From: Psychrobacter alimentarius
GTDB taxonomy: Bacteria; Pseudomonadota; Gammaproteobacteria; Pseudomonadales; Moraxellaceae
DNA length: 64,000 bases
Assembly: GCF_001606025.1 (NCBI RefSeq)
Contig: NZ_CP014945.1
Location: forward strand, 3,100,001 to 3,164,000
Reading direction: 5' to 3'
Shown here: piece by piece, positions 9,801-19,382 of the stretch
How positions within the stretch are numbered: the first letter of the stretch is position 1
How the letters are laid out: each line of letters opens with the position of its first letter
Program-made: the position numbers and the translations under genes
Notes under the pieces: model-generated
What the model was told of the DNA's origin: nothing
Seen by the model: the letters and a program-made list of their open reading frames with translations, nothing else
Databases searched by the model: none

Positions 9801-10688
9801 ATGAACAGTAGTAACCTTGATAGTAAACCTTTAAATAATAAAAATGAGCAGGCGTATCTGAATTTGCTGCATCAGGTACTAACCGAAGGAACAGAAAAAG
9901 GTGACCGTACTGGTACTGGTACACTCAGTCACTTTGGTGCGCAATTGCGCTTTGATTTAGCGTCAGGGTTTCCCTTATTAACCACAAAAAAAGTCCATTT
10001 TAAATCCATTGTTTATGAGCTATTGTGGTTTTTGAGTGGTAGCACTCATGTCGATTATCTGCAAAAAAATGGCGTCCGTATTTGGAATGAATGGGCGACA
10101 GCAGAACAAACCGCTCGCTTTAATCGTCCTGAAGGCGATTTGGGTCCTGTGTATGGTCACCAATGGCGTAATTATGGTGCAAGCCAGCTTGATGACGGCA
10201 GCTACCACAACGATGGCGTCGATCAAATCACACAAGTTGTTGAGCAAATAAAGAGCAATCCCAATTCAAGACGCTTAATCGTATCGGGCTGGAACCCAGG
10301 AGAGGCCGAACAAGTCGCCTTGCCGCCCTGCCATACTCTATTTCAGTTCTTTGTCGCTGACAATAAACTGTCATGCCAGCTATATCAGCGCTCAGCAGAT
10401 TTATTCCTAGGTGTGCCATTCAATATTGCAAGCTACGCGCTCTTGACCCACATGGTCGCACAGGTTTGCGGATTGGACGTTGGTGAGTTTATCTGGACAG
10501 GCGGTGATTGCCATATTTATCAAAACCACCGCGAACAGGTTGAGTTGCAATTGACCCGCTCACTTTATGAGCTGCCAACCTTAACACTCAATCCCGATGT
10601 TGATGATATTTTTGCTTTCAACTATGAAGATATTAGCGTTAATGGTTATGAGTCACACCCTGCCATCAAAGCAAAAGTCGCTGTATAA
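9801..10688 (+). CDS. thyA: Thymidylate synthase
   Basis: Methylates dUMP to dTMP using methylenetetrahydrofolate and yields dihydrofolate. The catalytic cysteine lies in [11 protein letters not shown], the phosphate-binding arginines in [12 protein letters not shown], and the nucleotide-binding [20 protein letters not shown] is intact. The protein is 295 residues, longer than the 264 of E. coli, because of an insertion around [19 protein letters not shown], which is common in longer bacterial ThyA. Its dihydrofolate product is the substrate of the next gene, folA, 45 bases downstream. Confidence 0.97.
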   Translation: MNSSNLDSKPLNNKNEQAYLNLLHQVLTEGTEKGDRTGTGTLSHFGAQLRFDLASGFPLLTTKKVHFKSIVYELLWFLSGSTHVDYLQKNGVRIWNEWATAEQTARFNRPEGDLGPVYGHQWRNYGASQLDDGSYHNDGVDQITQVVEQIKSNPNSRRLIVSGWNPGEAEQVALPPCHTLFQFFVADNKLSCQLYQRSADLFLGVPFNIASYALLTHMVAQVCGLDVGEFIWTGGDCHIYQNHREQVELQLTRSLYELPTLTLNPDVDDIFAFNYEDISVNGYESHPAIKAKVAV

Positions 10689-10733
10689 ATAGTGATTTTT
10701 ACTATATTTTAAAAAGAAAAATAAGGATAAATT

Positions 10734-11300
10734 ATGAGTTATGCCCACACTGAAGTTGCCCAAATCGCTGCGATTAGTAGCAATCGCTGTATCGGTAAGA
10801 ACAACGAGTTGCCGTGGCATATCTCAGCAGATTTGCAGCATTTTAAACAGATGACGACCAGACAAAATGATAGTGGCATACAAGGTATTGTCATTATGGG
10901 TCGCAAGACATTTGAGTCGATGGGCAGCAAGCCGTTGCCAAAACGTGTGAGCTTTATCATCAGCACTCAAATGGATTATGCTGAGCAAAAAGGTCTGGTC
11001 GGCAAAGACAACGCCCATGTGGTGCATAATTTAGACGATGCCTTAACGCAAGCGGCCAGCCTTGCTCATGGTGCTCACCTTGATACGATTTGGGTCATTG
11101 GTGGTGAGCGTGTATTCAATGATGCGTTGATGTATACCGATCGTATTGAGCTGACACACGTCAATACTGATATTGCTGATGGCGATGCTTTTTATCCTGA
11201 ACTACCAGAGCGCTTCAAAGCAGTAAAAGAGTCTGAGCAAATGCACGATGACAAAAGTGCTTTAAGCTTTAAGTTTGTGACTTATAAAGTAGAAGCCTAA
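10734..11300 (+). CDS. folA: Dihydrofolate reductase
   Basis: Reduces dihydrofolate to tetrahydrofolate with NADPH; the target of trimethoprim. Core signatures visible are AAISSNRCIGKNNELPWH, VIMGRKTFESMG, and WVIGGERVFNDAL. It carries small insertions relative to the 159-residue E. coli enzyme (188 residues here), for example around GLVGKDNAHVVHNLDDA. The ATG at 10734 is preceded by an AAGGA site. It ends the lgt-thyA-folA cluster; thyA and folA together recycle folate for dTMP synthesis. Confidence 0.95.
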   Translation: MSYAHTEVAQIAAISSNRCIGKNNELPWHISADLQHFKQMTTRQNDSGIQGIVIMGRKTFESMGSKPLPKRVSFIISTQMDYAEQKGLVGKDNAHVVHNLDDALTQAASLAHGAHLDTIWVIGGERVFNDALMYTDRIELTHVNTDIADGDAFYPELPERFKAVKESEQMHDDKSALSFKFVTYKVEA

Positions 11301-11372
11301 CGTTAGTCAGTCTTCTATTTAACTTTAATAAGATATAACTTAAGAGGAGAAATCAAATATGGAAAATTAAAA

Positions 11373-11400
11373 AAGCTCAGCAAGATTAATTGCTGAGCTT
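11373..11400 (-). terminator. Hairpin with T-run on the minus side
   Basis: A perfect 11-bp inverted repeat, AAGCTCAGCAA at 11373-11383 pairing with 11390-11400 over a 6-base loop. The A-run to its left gives a U-tract only for leftward transcripts; on the plus strand the stem is followed by TTAAAAAAC. It lies 70 bases after folA, so it may simply protect the folA 3' end. Confidence 0.6.
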
Positions 11401-11575
11401 AAAAAACTTTTAGATAAGACAACTATGGAGCGAGACTCCATTGCTAGCACACTAATAAAGTTTATTTACCTTGGTAGGGTTCATATATTTTATAGTAAAT
11501 GCTGATAATAGCAAATGCTAATAAACGTCTGTGCTTCATAGTTGTGAAATTTTCATCATAACTATGGAGGTCGTA

Positions 11576-11707
11576 ATGACCATTCAATGCGGTTATCCTA
11601 GAGCTGTGCACGTACGTTGGTACTGGAGATATAGATTTAATCGTTGGGAACACGTTTGCGAGCATTGTCGCAGTTATCCAAATCAACAATTGAGTTTTGA
11701 TTTTTAA
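11576..11707 (+). CDS. 43-residue small protein, Cys-pair, unknown
   Basis: A short gene read directly from the sequence: it begins MTIQCGYPRAV, has a basic aromatic centre (RWYWRYRFNRW), and then VCEHCRSYP, ending SFDF. A GGAGG site at 11566-11570 sits five bases before the ATG. It is bracketed by hairpins at 11373-11400 and 11727-11765, so it looks like an independent unit. The CEHC pair with Cys5 and nearby histidines could bind a metal, but that is inference. A 7-bp stem (11537-11543 with 11560-11566) ends at the ribosome site. I do not recognise the family. Confidence 0.6.
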   Translation: MTIQCGYPRAVHVRWYWRYRFNRWEHVCEHCRSYPNQQLSFDF

Positions 11708-11726
11708 TAATCAAAATTTTCTAATA

Positions 11727-11765
11727 CTAAAAAGACAACAGCCTAATGGGTGTTGTCTTTTTTTA
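11727..11765 (-). terminator. Bidirectional terminator, uvrC and small gene
   Basis: AAAGACAACA pairs with TGTTGTCTTT across the loop GCCTAATGGG, with a T-run on the right and an A-run on the left. It would end both the leftward uvrC transcript and the rightward 43-residue gene. Confidence 0.8.
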
Positions 11766-11779
11766 TATAATGAAAAAAG

Positions 11780-13624
11780 TTACTCATGCAATACTTTATA
11801 GACGGTTTTTGCAAGTACAGGCCCAATCCCTTGTACGCCTGCCAGCTCTTGCTGGGATGCACCAAGTAGTTGCTGCATACCACCAAAGTGATTGAGTAAG
11901 TCACGACGGCGCTTTTCACCCAACCCTGGTATAACCTCCAGCACTGACGACGAGCGGCGCTTGTCACGCTTCTTACGGTGCGCAGTAATGGCAAAACGAT
12001 GCGCCTCATCACGAATATGCATCAATAAATGCAATGCCTTACTGTCCATCGGCAGATCTAACGGCTCATGATCGATAAAGTGCAAGACTTCAAGACCTGC
12101 TTTACGCCCCTCGCCTTTTGCCACACTGATGAGCAGCGTATCTCCCAAGATACCCAGCTCTGTCAGCACTTCTTTTGCGATACCAAGCTGGCCTTTACCC
12201 CCATCAATGAGCAACAAATCAGGCAATGGTTGTTTTTTATAGCGACGCGTCAAGACTTGTTTCATCGCGGCATAGTCATCACCGCCTTGAATGTCATGAA
12301 TGGCGTACTGGCGATAATCGCGACGACGCGAACCCCCTTGATCAAAGACCACGCAGCTACCAATCGTAGCCTCACCCATCGTATGCGAAATATCAAAACA
12401 CTCAATCCGATCAATGGTGCGCTCTGTAACATTGGTTAATACATCTTTTAGCGCACCAAAACGCGCATGCAGCTCTAAATAATCGCCCAGTTTGGTTTTT
12501 AGGGCGTTGTTGGTATTTAATTTTGCTAAATCCAACCATTCTGACCGATGCTCACGCACGCTAGTCTTGATGACCACCTTACTGCCAAAATGTGTCGCCA
12601 GCGCTTCACCAACCGCATTTTGGTCAGGTAGCTCATGACTTAAAATAATCTCTGCTGGCAAGTCATCGGTCACCTGAAAATAAAACGAGGTGATGAACGC
12701 CGATAAGTTGTCCGCTAGTGGCTCGCTACTATCGACATCAGGGAAGTAATTTTTACCACCCAACACACGCCCGCCGCGTACGGTCAATACATTGACGCAA
12801 GTCATACCTGCTTGACTGGCAATGGCAATCACATCAGCCTCGCCTTCTACCGTATAAACCGCCTGCCGCGCTTGTACTTCTCGCAGCATTGACAGCTGAT
12901 CGCGATAAAACACCGCCTTTTCAAAATCCAATGCTTCAGCAGCGCCCTCCATTTTTTCAATCAACGTGCTATGGATATCACCAGAATCGCCCTTCAAAAA
13001 GCGAATGGTGTTATTGACATCTTCGCTATATTCCTCGGGTGACACCAAACCCACACAAGGCGCACGGCAACGCTTAATCTGATACTCAAGACAAGGACGC
13101 TTACGCTGCTTAAAAAAAGTATTGGTGCATTGACGCATTTGAAACATTTTTTGCATCAATACCAGCGTTTCTTTGGCAGCATGGGCTGAGGGGAATGGGC
13201 CAAAAAATCGACCTTTTTGATGATTACCTTTGCCGCGACCATAAGCCAATCTTGGATACGGCTTATCCGCTGAGATAAACACATAAAGATAAGATTTATC
13301 ATCACGCAATAGCACATTGTAAGGAGGACGATGCTCTTTAATCAGGTTTTGCTCAAGTAGCAGCGCTTCCGTTTCGCTACGAGTAATGATGGTTTCGATG
13401 TTATGAATACGAGCCACCAGCGCCCGTGTTTTTGGATGATCAATCGTCTTGGCAAAATAGCTGTTCACACGGCTTTTTAGAGATTTTGCTTTACCAACGT
13501 ACAAAATATCCCCATTTTTACCCAGCATTTTATATACCCCAGGTAGGTTCGGTAGACGTTGAATCAAATGCTTAAGGCGGGCTTTTTTATCGTCGACGGG
13601 ACTCGATGCTGAGACATTGACCAT
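11780..13624 (-). CDS. uvrC: Excinuclease ABC subunit C (UvrC)
   Basis: The nuclease of nucleotide excision repair, which cuts on both sides of a lesion bound by UvrB. Domains in order: an N-terminal GIY-YIG nuclease ([20 protein letters not shown]), a cysteine segment ([15 protein letters not shown]), a UvrB-binding UVR motif ([22 protein letters not shown]), the RNase H-like second nuclease ([12 protein letters not shown]), and a tandem HhH at the C-terminus. About 614 residues from the ATG at 13624; the frame extends to 13663, and neither start has a good ribosome site. Full length. Confidence 0.95.
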   Translation of the reverse strand: MVNVSASSPVDDKKARLKHLIQRLPNLPGVYKMLGKNGDILYVGKAKSLKSRVNSYFAKTIDHPKTRALVARIHNIETIITRSETEALLLEQNLIKEHRPPYNVLLRDDKSYLYVFISADKPYPRLAYGRGKGNHQKGRFFGPFPSAHAAKETLVLMQKMFQMRQCTNTFFKQRKRPCLEYQIKRCRAPCVGLVSPEEYSEDVNNTIRFLKGDSGDIHSTLIEKMEGAAEALDFEKAVFYRDQLSMLREVQARQAVYTVEGEADVIAIASQAGMTCVNVLTVRGGRVLGGKNYFPDVDSSEPLADNLSAFITSFYFQVTDDLPAEIILSHELPDQNAVGEALATHFGSKVVIKTSVREHRSEWLDLAKLNTNNALKTKLGDYLELHARFGALKDVLTNVTERTIDRIECFDISHTMGEATIGSCVVFDQGGSRRRDYRQYAIHDIQGGDDYAAMKQVLTRRYKKQPLPDLLLIDGGKGQLGIAKEVLTELGILGDTLLISVAKGEGRKAGLEVLHFIDHEPLDLPMDSKALHLLMHIRDEAHRFAITAHRKKRDKRRSSSVLEVIPGLGEKRRRDLLNHFGGMQQLLGASQQELAGVQGIGPVLAKTVYKVLHE

Positions 13625-13718
13625 AGAATTTTTTGCTCTCAAAAATGTGAGTAATACCAACATTTATGGGGCAACGTAAAGAGTTTTGCAAGCCAACGTA
13701 CGATTTTGCAATCGCCAC

Positions 13719-13745
13719 AAAAAACCAGCACAAGGCTGGCTTTCT
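13719..13745 (-). terminator. Terminator after the DUF3360 gene
   Basis: Read leftward: GCCAGC, a short loop, then GCTGG followed by six T residues. The stem is only five or six pairs. It lies 20 bases beyond the stop of the DUF3360 gene and before uvrC. Confidence 0.55.
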
Positions 13746-13763
13746 GGATAAGACACGAAGTCT

Positions 13764-15284
13764 CTAGTGACGAAAATTCGGTAATAACGCTGGAATACCA
13801 GGCAACATGCCGACGATTGCCATAACCCCAGTTAAGATCACAAAAGTAACGACAGGAATAATCCAGCGACTCATTTTCGACAGGTTGGCACTGCGCTCTT
13901 TTGAACCAATAAGACCTAAGTTATCTAATACCAAAGTAATTGACCAACCAAAAGCTGGATTTACTAAGGCTGACGCAAATACCACAATGGCAGCAGACTG
14001 CGTTGTTTTACCTTCACGTGTCATCTCCATCCCCGCCTCAAGAAGCGGAATAAAGACCCCAACGATCAACGCCACACACATAACCGGTTCCCAGATGGCC
14101 AGATCCATAGGATAGCCCCAAATACCAGCGATAAGACAAAACAGCCCTGTTAAAACTGCTCCTGCGGGAATGGGACGCTTGGCAATCGCTGCGGGCACAA
14201 TATAAGTTCCCCACGATGACGCAAAGTTTGCGCCACCAAGTATTGAGCCTGCAACTTGACGAATAGAAGCACTGGTCATCGTATCATCGATATCCATAAG
14301 CACACGTTCAGTACGTTTTGGATAGCTGATTTTTTGGAATACTTGATGACCTAAGAAGTCTGGTGACCACATGGCTACCGCTAGTACCGCAAATGGCAAG
14401 ACCACAATAAAGCTTTCAACTGTGGGTAACCCCAACATCCAACCCGTATTTTCACCCCACCAGTACATTGGGTTCATGTTTGGTAATCCAGGCGCCGTTT
14501 CAAATGCAAATGGTGCCCCCATAGCAAACGCAACGCCGCCGCCTAATAAACAGCTGAGAGGAACCGCAAGCCAGCGCTTTTGAAAATTCTCTAGCACCGC
14601 ATAGAGGATAATCGTCAGAAGAATCACCACAAAAGCAATATGTGCCATGCCAATACCTTCGGCCCAAGCAAATAGATTTTTGACTTGAGAGGTGGTTCCG
14701 ATAAAACCCAGATAAAGTAGCAAACCGCCACACACGCCTTTGCTGGTCAAGTTTGCCAGCAAACTGCCTCCTTTACTGATTGCCAGCAGCAAACCAAAAG
14801 CGCCAATGAGCAAACCAAATGCCATGGGGTGACCACCCGTAGCAACGACAATAGGAATAAGTGGGATAAGCGGACCATGAGTACCAGCAAGGTTGGCAGT
14901 CGGTAGTAAAAACCCTGAAAATAAAATCACAAAAAATGAAACTATCAAAAGCTCATAGCGTACATTTTCTAAAACAAATGCATCGCTTAAACCTAACGGC
15001 CCTGCAAAAGTTGCCGCAATAGCACCGACCATCACCACTTTTCCAATGGTTGCGGCCATCGCTGGAATGGTATCTTCATACTCAAAACGATAATCGCGGA
15101 ACGGCAAATTAGGCCGCCAGCGTTTTGGCTGCATGATCTGTAGTTCATGATTTAAGTAAGCATCACGATTTTCAAAATCTGAACTGGGCTCATGCAAATC
15201 TACATAGCTTGCGTGTAAATCATTATCAGAGGGGGTTGGGTGCTGCGGATTGGCTCCTGAAGTGGGAAGCTGTGTATCACTCAT
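13764..15284 (-). CDS. DUF3360 family membrane transporter
   Basis: A 506-residue multispanning protein. About 70 polar residues are followed by PKRWRPNLPFRDYRFEYED, characteristic of DUF3360, and then roughly 12 to 14 hydrophobic segments including GTHGPLIPLIP. The family is distantly related in fold to SulP and nucleobase-ascorbate carriers; the substrate is unknown. The start at 15284 has an AGGAAA site; an upstream open stretch to 15437 looks non-coding. Confidence 0.8.
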   Translation of the reverse strand: MSDTQLPTSGANPQHPTPSDNDLHASYVDLHEPSSDFENRDAYLNHELQIMQPKRWRPNLPFRDYRFEYEDTIPAMAATIGKVVMVGAIAATFAGPLGLSDAFVLENVRYELLIVSFFVILFSGFLLPTANLAGTHGPLIPLIPIVVATGGHPMAFGLLIGAFGLLLAISKGGSLLANLTSKGVCGGLLLYLGFIGTTSQVKNLFAWAEGIGMAHIAFVVILLTIILYAVLENFQKRWLAVPLSCLLGGGVAFAMGAPFAFETAPGLPNMNPMYWWGENTGWMLGLPTVESFIVVLPFAVLAVAMWSPDFLGHQVFQKISYPKRTERVLMDIDDTMTSASIRQVAGSILGGANFASSWGTYIVPAAIAKRPIPAGAVLTGLFCLIAGIWGYPMDLAIWEPVMCVALIVGVFIPLLEAGMEMTREGKTTQSAAIVVFASALVNPAFGWSITLVLDNLGLIGSKERSANLSKMSRWIIPVVTFVILTGVMAIVGMLPGIPALLPNFRH

Positions 15285-15735
15285 CACATTTCCTAATATC
15301 GGCTGAGGTTGCGGTTGATTAAGCCTAGAGATGTGAATGTTTATCCAATCTCTAAGCCTAGCCAAGAATTGCAGACTATTGTATGTCAACGAACCTTGAA
15401 ATACGAACTTATAACCATTTAGAGATATTATGTTCATTATGGCGAGCCATCACTCAAAATTTATGACTGTCTTTCTAAAAGCTGTCTTTGTATTTTGAAA
15501 GTAACATTAGAATATAAGATACTGATACGTTACTATGAAAGTAATCAAGTGAAGCGTTTTTTCAGCTTGCTATCATTATTATGGTACTGCTGCCTTTAGC
15601 CACTTTAAGACTAGCGACATATATAATTTTTAATTATGATGAGAGCTTTTATTATCCATTGATCTTGAAGACTTAATAAACGTCTCTCGACTGGCAAATA
15701 CAAAAGATTCAGAAGCAAGATAGTAGGATTAATTT
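15285..15735. other. Intergenic region, 451 bp, divergent promoters
   Basis: Spacer between the DUF3360 transporter (leftward) and the DUF4442 gene (rightward). It is AT-rich and holds no coding frame I accept and no clear repeat beyond two copies of AGCCTAG. Promoters for both genes presumably lie here. Confidence 0.5.
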
Positions 15736-16293
15736 ATGAGTTTACTACCCATCAACTTTGAGACATTAAAACGCAAAGCCAAAAAGAACATCATGCCGTT
15801 GCTAACGCCTCATTTGCTCAAGCTGCGTATCAATACGTATGCACCCTATGTTGGCGCGGGTATCAAAATTGATCATATCGACCTTGATCAAGGGCTTTGC
15901 GTGGTGAGTATGGGATTGAATAGCCTGAATAAAAACATCGTTGGCACACAGTTTGGTGGCAGCTTGTACTCAATGGTTGATCCATTTTATATGCTGATAC
16001 TCATGCACCAACTGGGCAACAGTTACGTGGTCTGGGATAAAAGCTCGCACATTGAATTTATTGCGCCAGGTAATAGCAAAGTAACCACGCGAATGAAGAT
16101 ACCCAGCTCTGAGATTATGACTATCCAAGAGCTGGCAAAAGATGGCGATGCTGTGTTTCGTGAATACCAAGCCGATATCGTCGATGATCAGCAAAAAGTG
16201 ATCGCCACGATTACTAAGACAATATATATTCGATTACGTAAGTACAGTAAGTCTAAAGATCAAAGTAGTCGCATAGAAAATCTAGATGACTAG
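15736..16293 (+). CDS. DUF4442 hotdog-fold protein
   Basis: A 185-residue protein with the DUF4442 hotdog fold related to PaaI-type thioesterases. The central NIVGTQFGGSLYSMVDPFYMLILM helix region (residues 64-87) and the following WDKSSHIEFIAPG strand are the family core. A thioesterase activity is inferred from the fold and not shown. The last 20 residues are polar. It is a single gene ended by the terminator at 16359-16395. Confidence 0.8.
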   Translation: MSLLPINFETLKRKAKKNIMPLLTPHLLKLRINTYAPYVGAGIKIDHIDLDQGLCVVSMGLNSLNKNIVGTQFGGSLYSMVDPFYMLILMHQLGNSYVVWDKSSHIEFIAPGNSKVTTRMKIPSSEIMTIQELAKDGDAVFREYQADIVDDQQKVIATITKTIYIRLRKYSKSKDQSSRIENLDD

Positions 16294-16358
16294 CTTGAAG
16301 GGTTAAAAAATACAGATCAATGCTGAGCGCTTAATTTAAAATTGTCTTTGCACATACA

Positions 16359-16395
16359 AAAACCCCAATCTAGCATTCGCATAGATTGGGGTTTT
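16359..16395. terminator. Bidirectional rho-independent terminator
   Basis: A perfect 13-bp inverted repeat, AAAACCCCAATCT at 16359-16371 with its complement at 16383-16395, has A and T runs on both sides. It separates the DUF4442 gene from the convergent rplS operon and serves both. Confidence 0.93.
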
Positions 16396-16516
16396 GTCTT
16401 TTTTGGTATGGCCCGCTTATTTATAAATAAACCTATGAATAAGGGCTTGTATCTACTTTTACCTTACTTTTAGTCAACCAAAAATTTACAATCAACTAAG
16501 AGCAATAAGCTGCTGC

Positions 16517-16936
16517 TTAAATACCAGGCGCAGTGTCAACTGCATTAGGTACGCCAGCGTCAGTTTTTTTCTGAGCTGAACGAGCAGGAAGCTTTTCGCG
16601 GATACGTGCTGATTTACCAGAACGCTCACGTAAGTAGTACAGTTTCGCACGGCGAACAGCACCACGGCGTTTCACTTCAATACTGTCAATGATTGGTGAA
16701 TGCAATTGGAATGCACGCTCAACACCAACGCCGCTTGAGATTTTACGTACAGTGAACGCTGAGTTTACACCGCGGTTACGCTTAGCGATTACAATGCCTT
16801 CAAAAGCCTGTAGACGCTCACGCTCACCTTCACGTACTTTTACTTGAACCACAACGGTATCGCCGGGTGCAAAGTTTGGGCGCTCAAGCAATTGAGCGTT
16901 TTCGATGACCTGAACCAATGGATGCTTGTTGCTCAT
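16517..16936 (-). CDS. rplS: 50S ribosomal protein L19
   Basis: L19 sits at the interface of the ribosomal subunits. The core is clear: [19 protein letters not shown] near the N-terminus, then [25 protein letters not shown] and [18 protein letters not shown]. At 139 residues it is longer than E. coli L19 (115), through a Lys/Ala-rich C-terminal tail. It is the last gene of rpsP-rimM-trmD-rplS, 218 bases after trmD with a stem-loop in the gap. Confidence 0.97.
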   Translation of the reverse strand: MSNKHPLVQVIENAQLLERPNFAPGDTVVVQVKVREGERERLQAFEGIVIAKRNRGVNSAFTVRKISSGVGVERAFQLHSPIIDSIEVKRRGAVRRAKLYYLRERSGKSARIREKLPARSAQKKTDAGVPNAVDTAPGI

Positions 16937-17033
16937 GAGAGTTATCTCCTCACATTAGATAATAGAGGCTTAACGCATATCACCTGTTTGTAATAATTAA
17001 TCGTATCTCTTTATAATGAGACACAACGTAAAT

Positions 17034-17066
17034 GGGTTATAACCAACGGCCATTATGTTATGACCC
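17034..17066 (-). other. Stem-loop in the trmD-rplS gap
   Basis: GGGTTATAAC at 17034-17043 pairs with GTTATGACCC at 17057-17066 (one G-U wobble) over a 13-base loop. There is no U-tract. It may mark an mRNA processing or partial attenuation point between trmD, needed in small amounts, and rplS, needed in large amounts; that role is inference. Confidence 0.4.
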
Positions 17067-17154
17067 GTTTTATTATTGCTCAAAATTTTACTACTTAACT
17101 GTTTATCGAAATAACGTTCCATGCACTTTTTAAAAAAATTCAGCGTCATGAAAG

Positions 17155-17919
17155 CTACTTTTTATTTGCTTTTGCCAATGCTTTTAACCATTTTGCTTGC
17201 TCTACCGTTGGTGTAAACGCTTGCCATAAGTCTGGACGACGCGATTGCGTGCGACTGACTTGCTGACTAAAGCGCCACTTAGCGATATTGGCATGGTGAC
17301 CTGAAAGTAACACTTCCGGCACTGCCATACCTGCAAACTCGTGGGGCTTAGTATAATGTGGGCAGTCAAGCAATCCATCAACAAAGGAGTCTTGCTCAGC
17401 TGACTTATCATCACCCATGGTATCAGGCAAACGACGTATCACACTATCCATCAGTACCATTGCTGGCAGTTCACCACCTGTCAGCACATAATCGCCAATC
17501 GATATTTCCATATCAACATACTGCGACAGCAAACGCTCATCAATACCTTCGTAACGACCGCATAGTAGAATCATGCCGTCATACTTAGCCATACTGACCA
17601 CGCTGCTTTCATTAAGCGTTTGTCCTTGTGGCGACATATAAATCACCGGACAATACTCACTGTCGACACGGCAACCGTACTGACCAGCACGCAAGCGCGC
17701 ATCCTCAATAGCTTTTGATAATGGCTCAGCCATCATCACCATTCCAGGACCACCACCATACGGGCGTTCGTCAATGCGACGATAGTTATCCTCGGTATAA
17801 TCACGTGGATTAATACAATCAATCGTAACTTGTCCCTGAGTAACCGCCCGACCCGTAATACCAAACTCACGAATCGTAGCAAACATCTCGGGGAAAATAC
17901 TAATGACAGCACAATACAT
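17155..17919 (-). CDS. trmD: tRNA (guanine37-N1)-methyltransferase TrmD
   Basis: Methylates G37 next to the anticodon and prevents +1 frameshifting. It is a SPOUT enzyme; the trefoil knot is visible in [38 protein letters not shown] (split over residues 112-150), which binds S-adenosylmethionine. The N-terminus reads ISIFPEMF, typical for the family. The 254 residues are normal. It lies 76 bases downstream of rimM in the ribosomal operon. Confidence 0.97.
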   Translation of the reverse strand: MYCAVISIFPEMFATIREFGITGRAVTQGQVTIDCINPRDYTEDNYRRIDERPYGGGPGMVMMAEPLSKAIEDARLRAGQYGCRVDSEYCPVIYMSPQGQTLNESSVVSMAKYDGMILLCGRYEGIDERLLSQYVDMEISIGDYVLTGGELPAMVLMDSVIRRLPDTMGDDKSAEQDSFVDGLLDCPHYTKPHEFAGMAVPEVLLSGHHANIAKWRFSQQVSRTQSRRPDLWQAFTPTVEQAKWLKALAKANKK

Positions 17920-17995
17920 CTGATTTCTACTTGAATAACGGCTAAAAAATCGGAGTTCCTATTGAAAACGCTTAGCTATAAAGCCAAAAGTTATA

Positions 17996-18529
17996 CTAAT
18001 AGTCACTTGGCCATGCCACAAGTACTGTTTTTTCAGTCATATCGACCTCTATTACCGTTTGCTTGTGCCAAGGAATCAGGCGCTCTTCTTTATCCAAACT
18101 GTCTGAATTTGCCGTCACCCGCATGATGTCATGGGCACCGGTTTCAAACATCTCAGTAATATTGCCTAAATACTCATCTTGCTCGTTGACAACGCGCAAG
18201 CTGACCAAATCCGACCAATAATATTCGTCCTCGGCTGTTTCTGGCAAAACGTTTTGCTCGACCCAAACGGTCACCCCGTTCATAGTCTCAGCAACATTAC
18301 GGTCAGGAACTTGCTCAAATTGAGCCACAATTCCTGTCCCTTGCTCACGCCAAGCTTTAACAGTCAAAGGTTTCATGCCTGTGGCGGTTTTCATCCACCA
18401 CGGCTGCATGTCGAATATCGCCGTTCGATCATCAGTATCACTAAATACCCAAAGCCAGCCTTTGATACCGTAAGGCTTTTTAAGCTGACCAATTTTCATA
18501 AGGGCACTAGCGTTTGGAACAGATGACAT
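17996..18529 (-). CDS. rimM: Ribosome maturation factor RimM
   Basis: RimM binds S19 and helps assemble the 30S head. The N-terminal domain has the family start IGQLKKPYGIKGWLWVFS and the C-terminal PRC-barrel has YYWSDLVSLRVVNEQDEYLG and RLIPWHKQTVIEVD. Length 177. Second gene of the rpsP-rimM-trmD-rplS operon, with a hairpin in the rpsP-rimM gap. Confidence 0.95.
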   Translation of the reverse strand: MSSVPNASALMKIGQLKKPYGIKGWLWVFSDTDDRTAIFDMQPWWMKTATGMKPLTVKAWREQGTGIVAQFEQVPDRNVAETMNGVTVWVEQNVLPETAEDEYYWSDLVSLRVVNEQDEYLGNITEMFETGAHDIMRVTANSDSLDKEERLIPWHKQTVIEVDMTEKTVLVAWPSDY

Positions 18530-18600
18530 AACAGCTAACCTAACGATGATTTAAACAGCAATTATAAAAACAATTGAGTCAAAAGCGATAAACAGTTAAT

Positions 18601-18628
18601 GGCGTACCCTGGTTAGACCAGTTACGCT
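18601..18628 (-). other. Stem-loop between rpsP and rimM
   Basis: GGCGTA pairs with TACGCT, and inside it CTGGT pairs with ACCAG. There is no T-run, so it is not a classical terminator; it may stabilise the rpsP message end. Confidence 0.4.
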
Positions 18629-18686
18629 ATGTGTTCTAGAGTCTATCAAGTCATGCCATTGGCATCTTGATAACAGTCACAAAAAC

Positions 18687-18956
18687 TTAAGCAGTTGCTT
18701 CAGTTTGAGCTGCAGACTTGTTGTAAGCTTTTGCTAATGAAGCAACGCGATCTGAAGGCTGTGCACCTTTTGCGATCCACGCATTGTACGCTTCCATATT
18801 CAAACGTACCGCTTCTTCAGACTCTTTAGCGAGTGGGTTAAAAAAGCCGATGTTTTCAATATAGCGACCGTCACGCGCGCGGCGTTGATCAGCAACAACT
18901 ACTTGATAAAATGGGCGTTTCTTGGCACCGCCCCGTGCTAAACGAATAACAACCAT
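18687..18956 (-). CDS. rpsP: 30S ribosomal protein S16
   Basis: S16 is an early-binding 30S assembly protein. The sequence [20 protein letters not shown] is the family start, and [21 protein letters not shown] follows. The protein has 89 residues, slightly longer than E. coli (82) because of an Ala/Thr tail. It is the first gene of rpsP-rimM-trmD-rplS. The operon promoter should lie in the upstream 340 bp, but no strong match was picked out. Confidence 0.97.
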   Translation of the reverse strand: MVVIRLARGGAKKRPFYQVVVADQRRARDGRYIENIGFFNPLAKESEEAVRLNMEAYNAWIAKGAQPSDRVASLAKAYNKSAAQTEATA

Positions 18957-19382
18957 GTGAATTCTCTCTTTCGCAGGTATACCAAAAAGGGCATAATTAT
19001 ATCACAGTCTTGATTTATTGAAAACATAAACTGTGCTTATTTAATTATTTATTAACAATAGCTTAAATGCGTATCGATGTACAATACAATTGCTAGCGAT
19101 CCTTGATATTTAGCCCGCAATTTCTATGCTCATCTGCCCCTTACGTAGACCAAAACAGTCAGATACCATAGCTTATTTAAGTATTAAAGTTGGTAGCGTC
19201 ACCACCTTTTAGAGCCATCAGTGTTACTTATAGATTGTGATACTCTATCACAACATGTCACTGCCATACCCTAATAGAGTTGCACTGATATAATAGTGAA
19301 AAGAGTCACGCCCTTGCGATATAAGTTGGGCATGGACTTCGTATTGGATTTAATAAAACCCATCTTCACACTTTGGATTCAC
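18957..19382. other. Intergenic region, divergent promoters
   Basis: Spacer between rpsP and the EnvZ-like kinase, about 340 to 425 bp depending on the kinase start. A TATAAT hexamer at 19289-19294 sits immediately before the GTG at 19296 but lacks a convincing -35. No coding frame or repeat was found. Confidence 0.5.

Noticed and set aside
11359..11370. Three-codon frame MEN after an AGGAGA site
   Set aside because: The ribosome-like site is convincing but the frame ends after three codons; chance or a gene remnant is more likely than a leader peptide.
11462..11689. 75-codon leftward frame opposite the 43-residue small gene
   Set aside because: It overlaps the better-supported rightward small gene and has no ribosome site.
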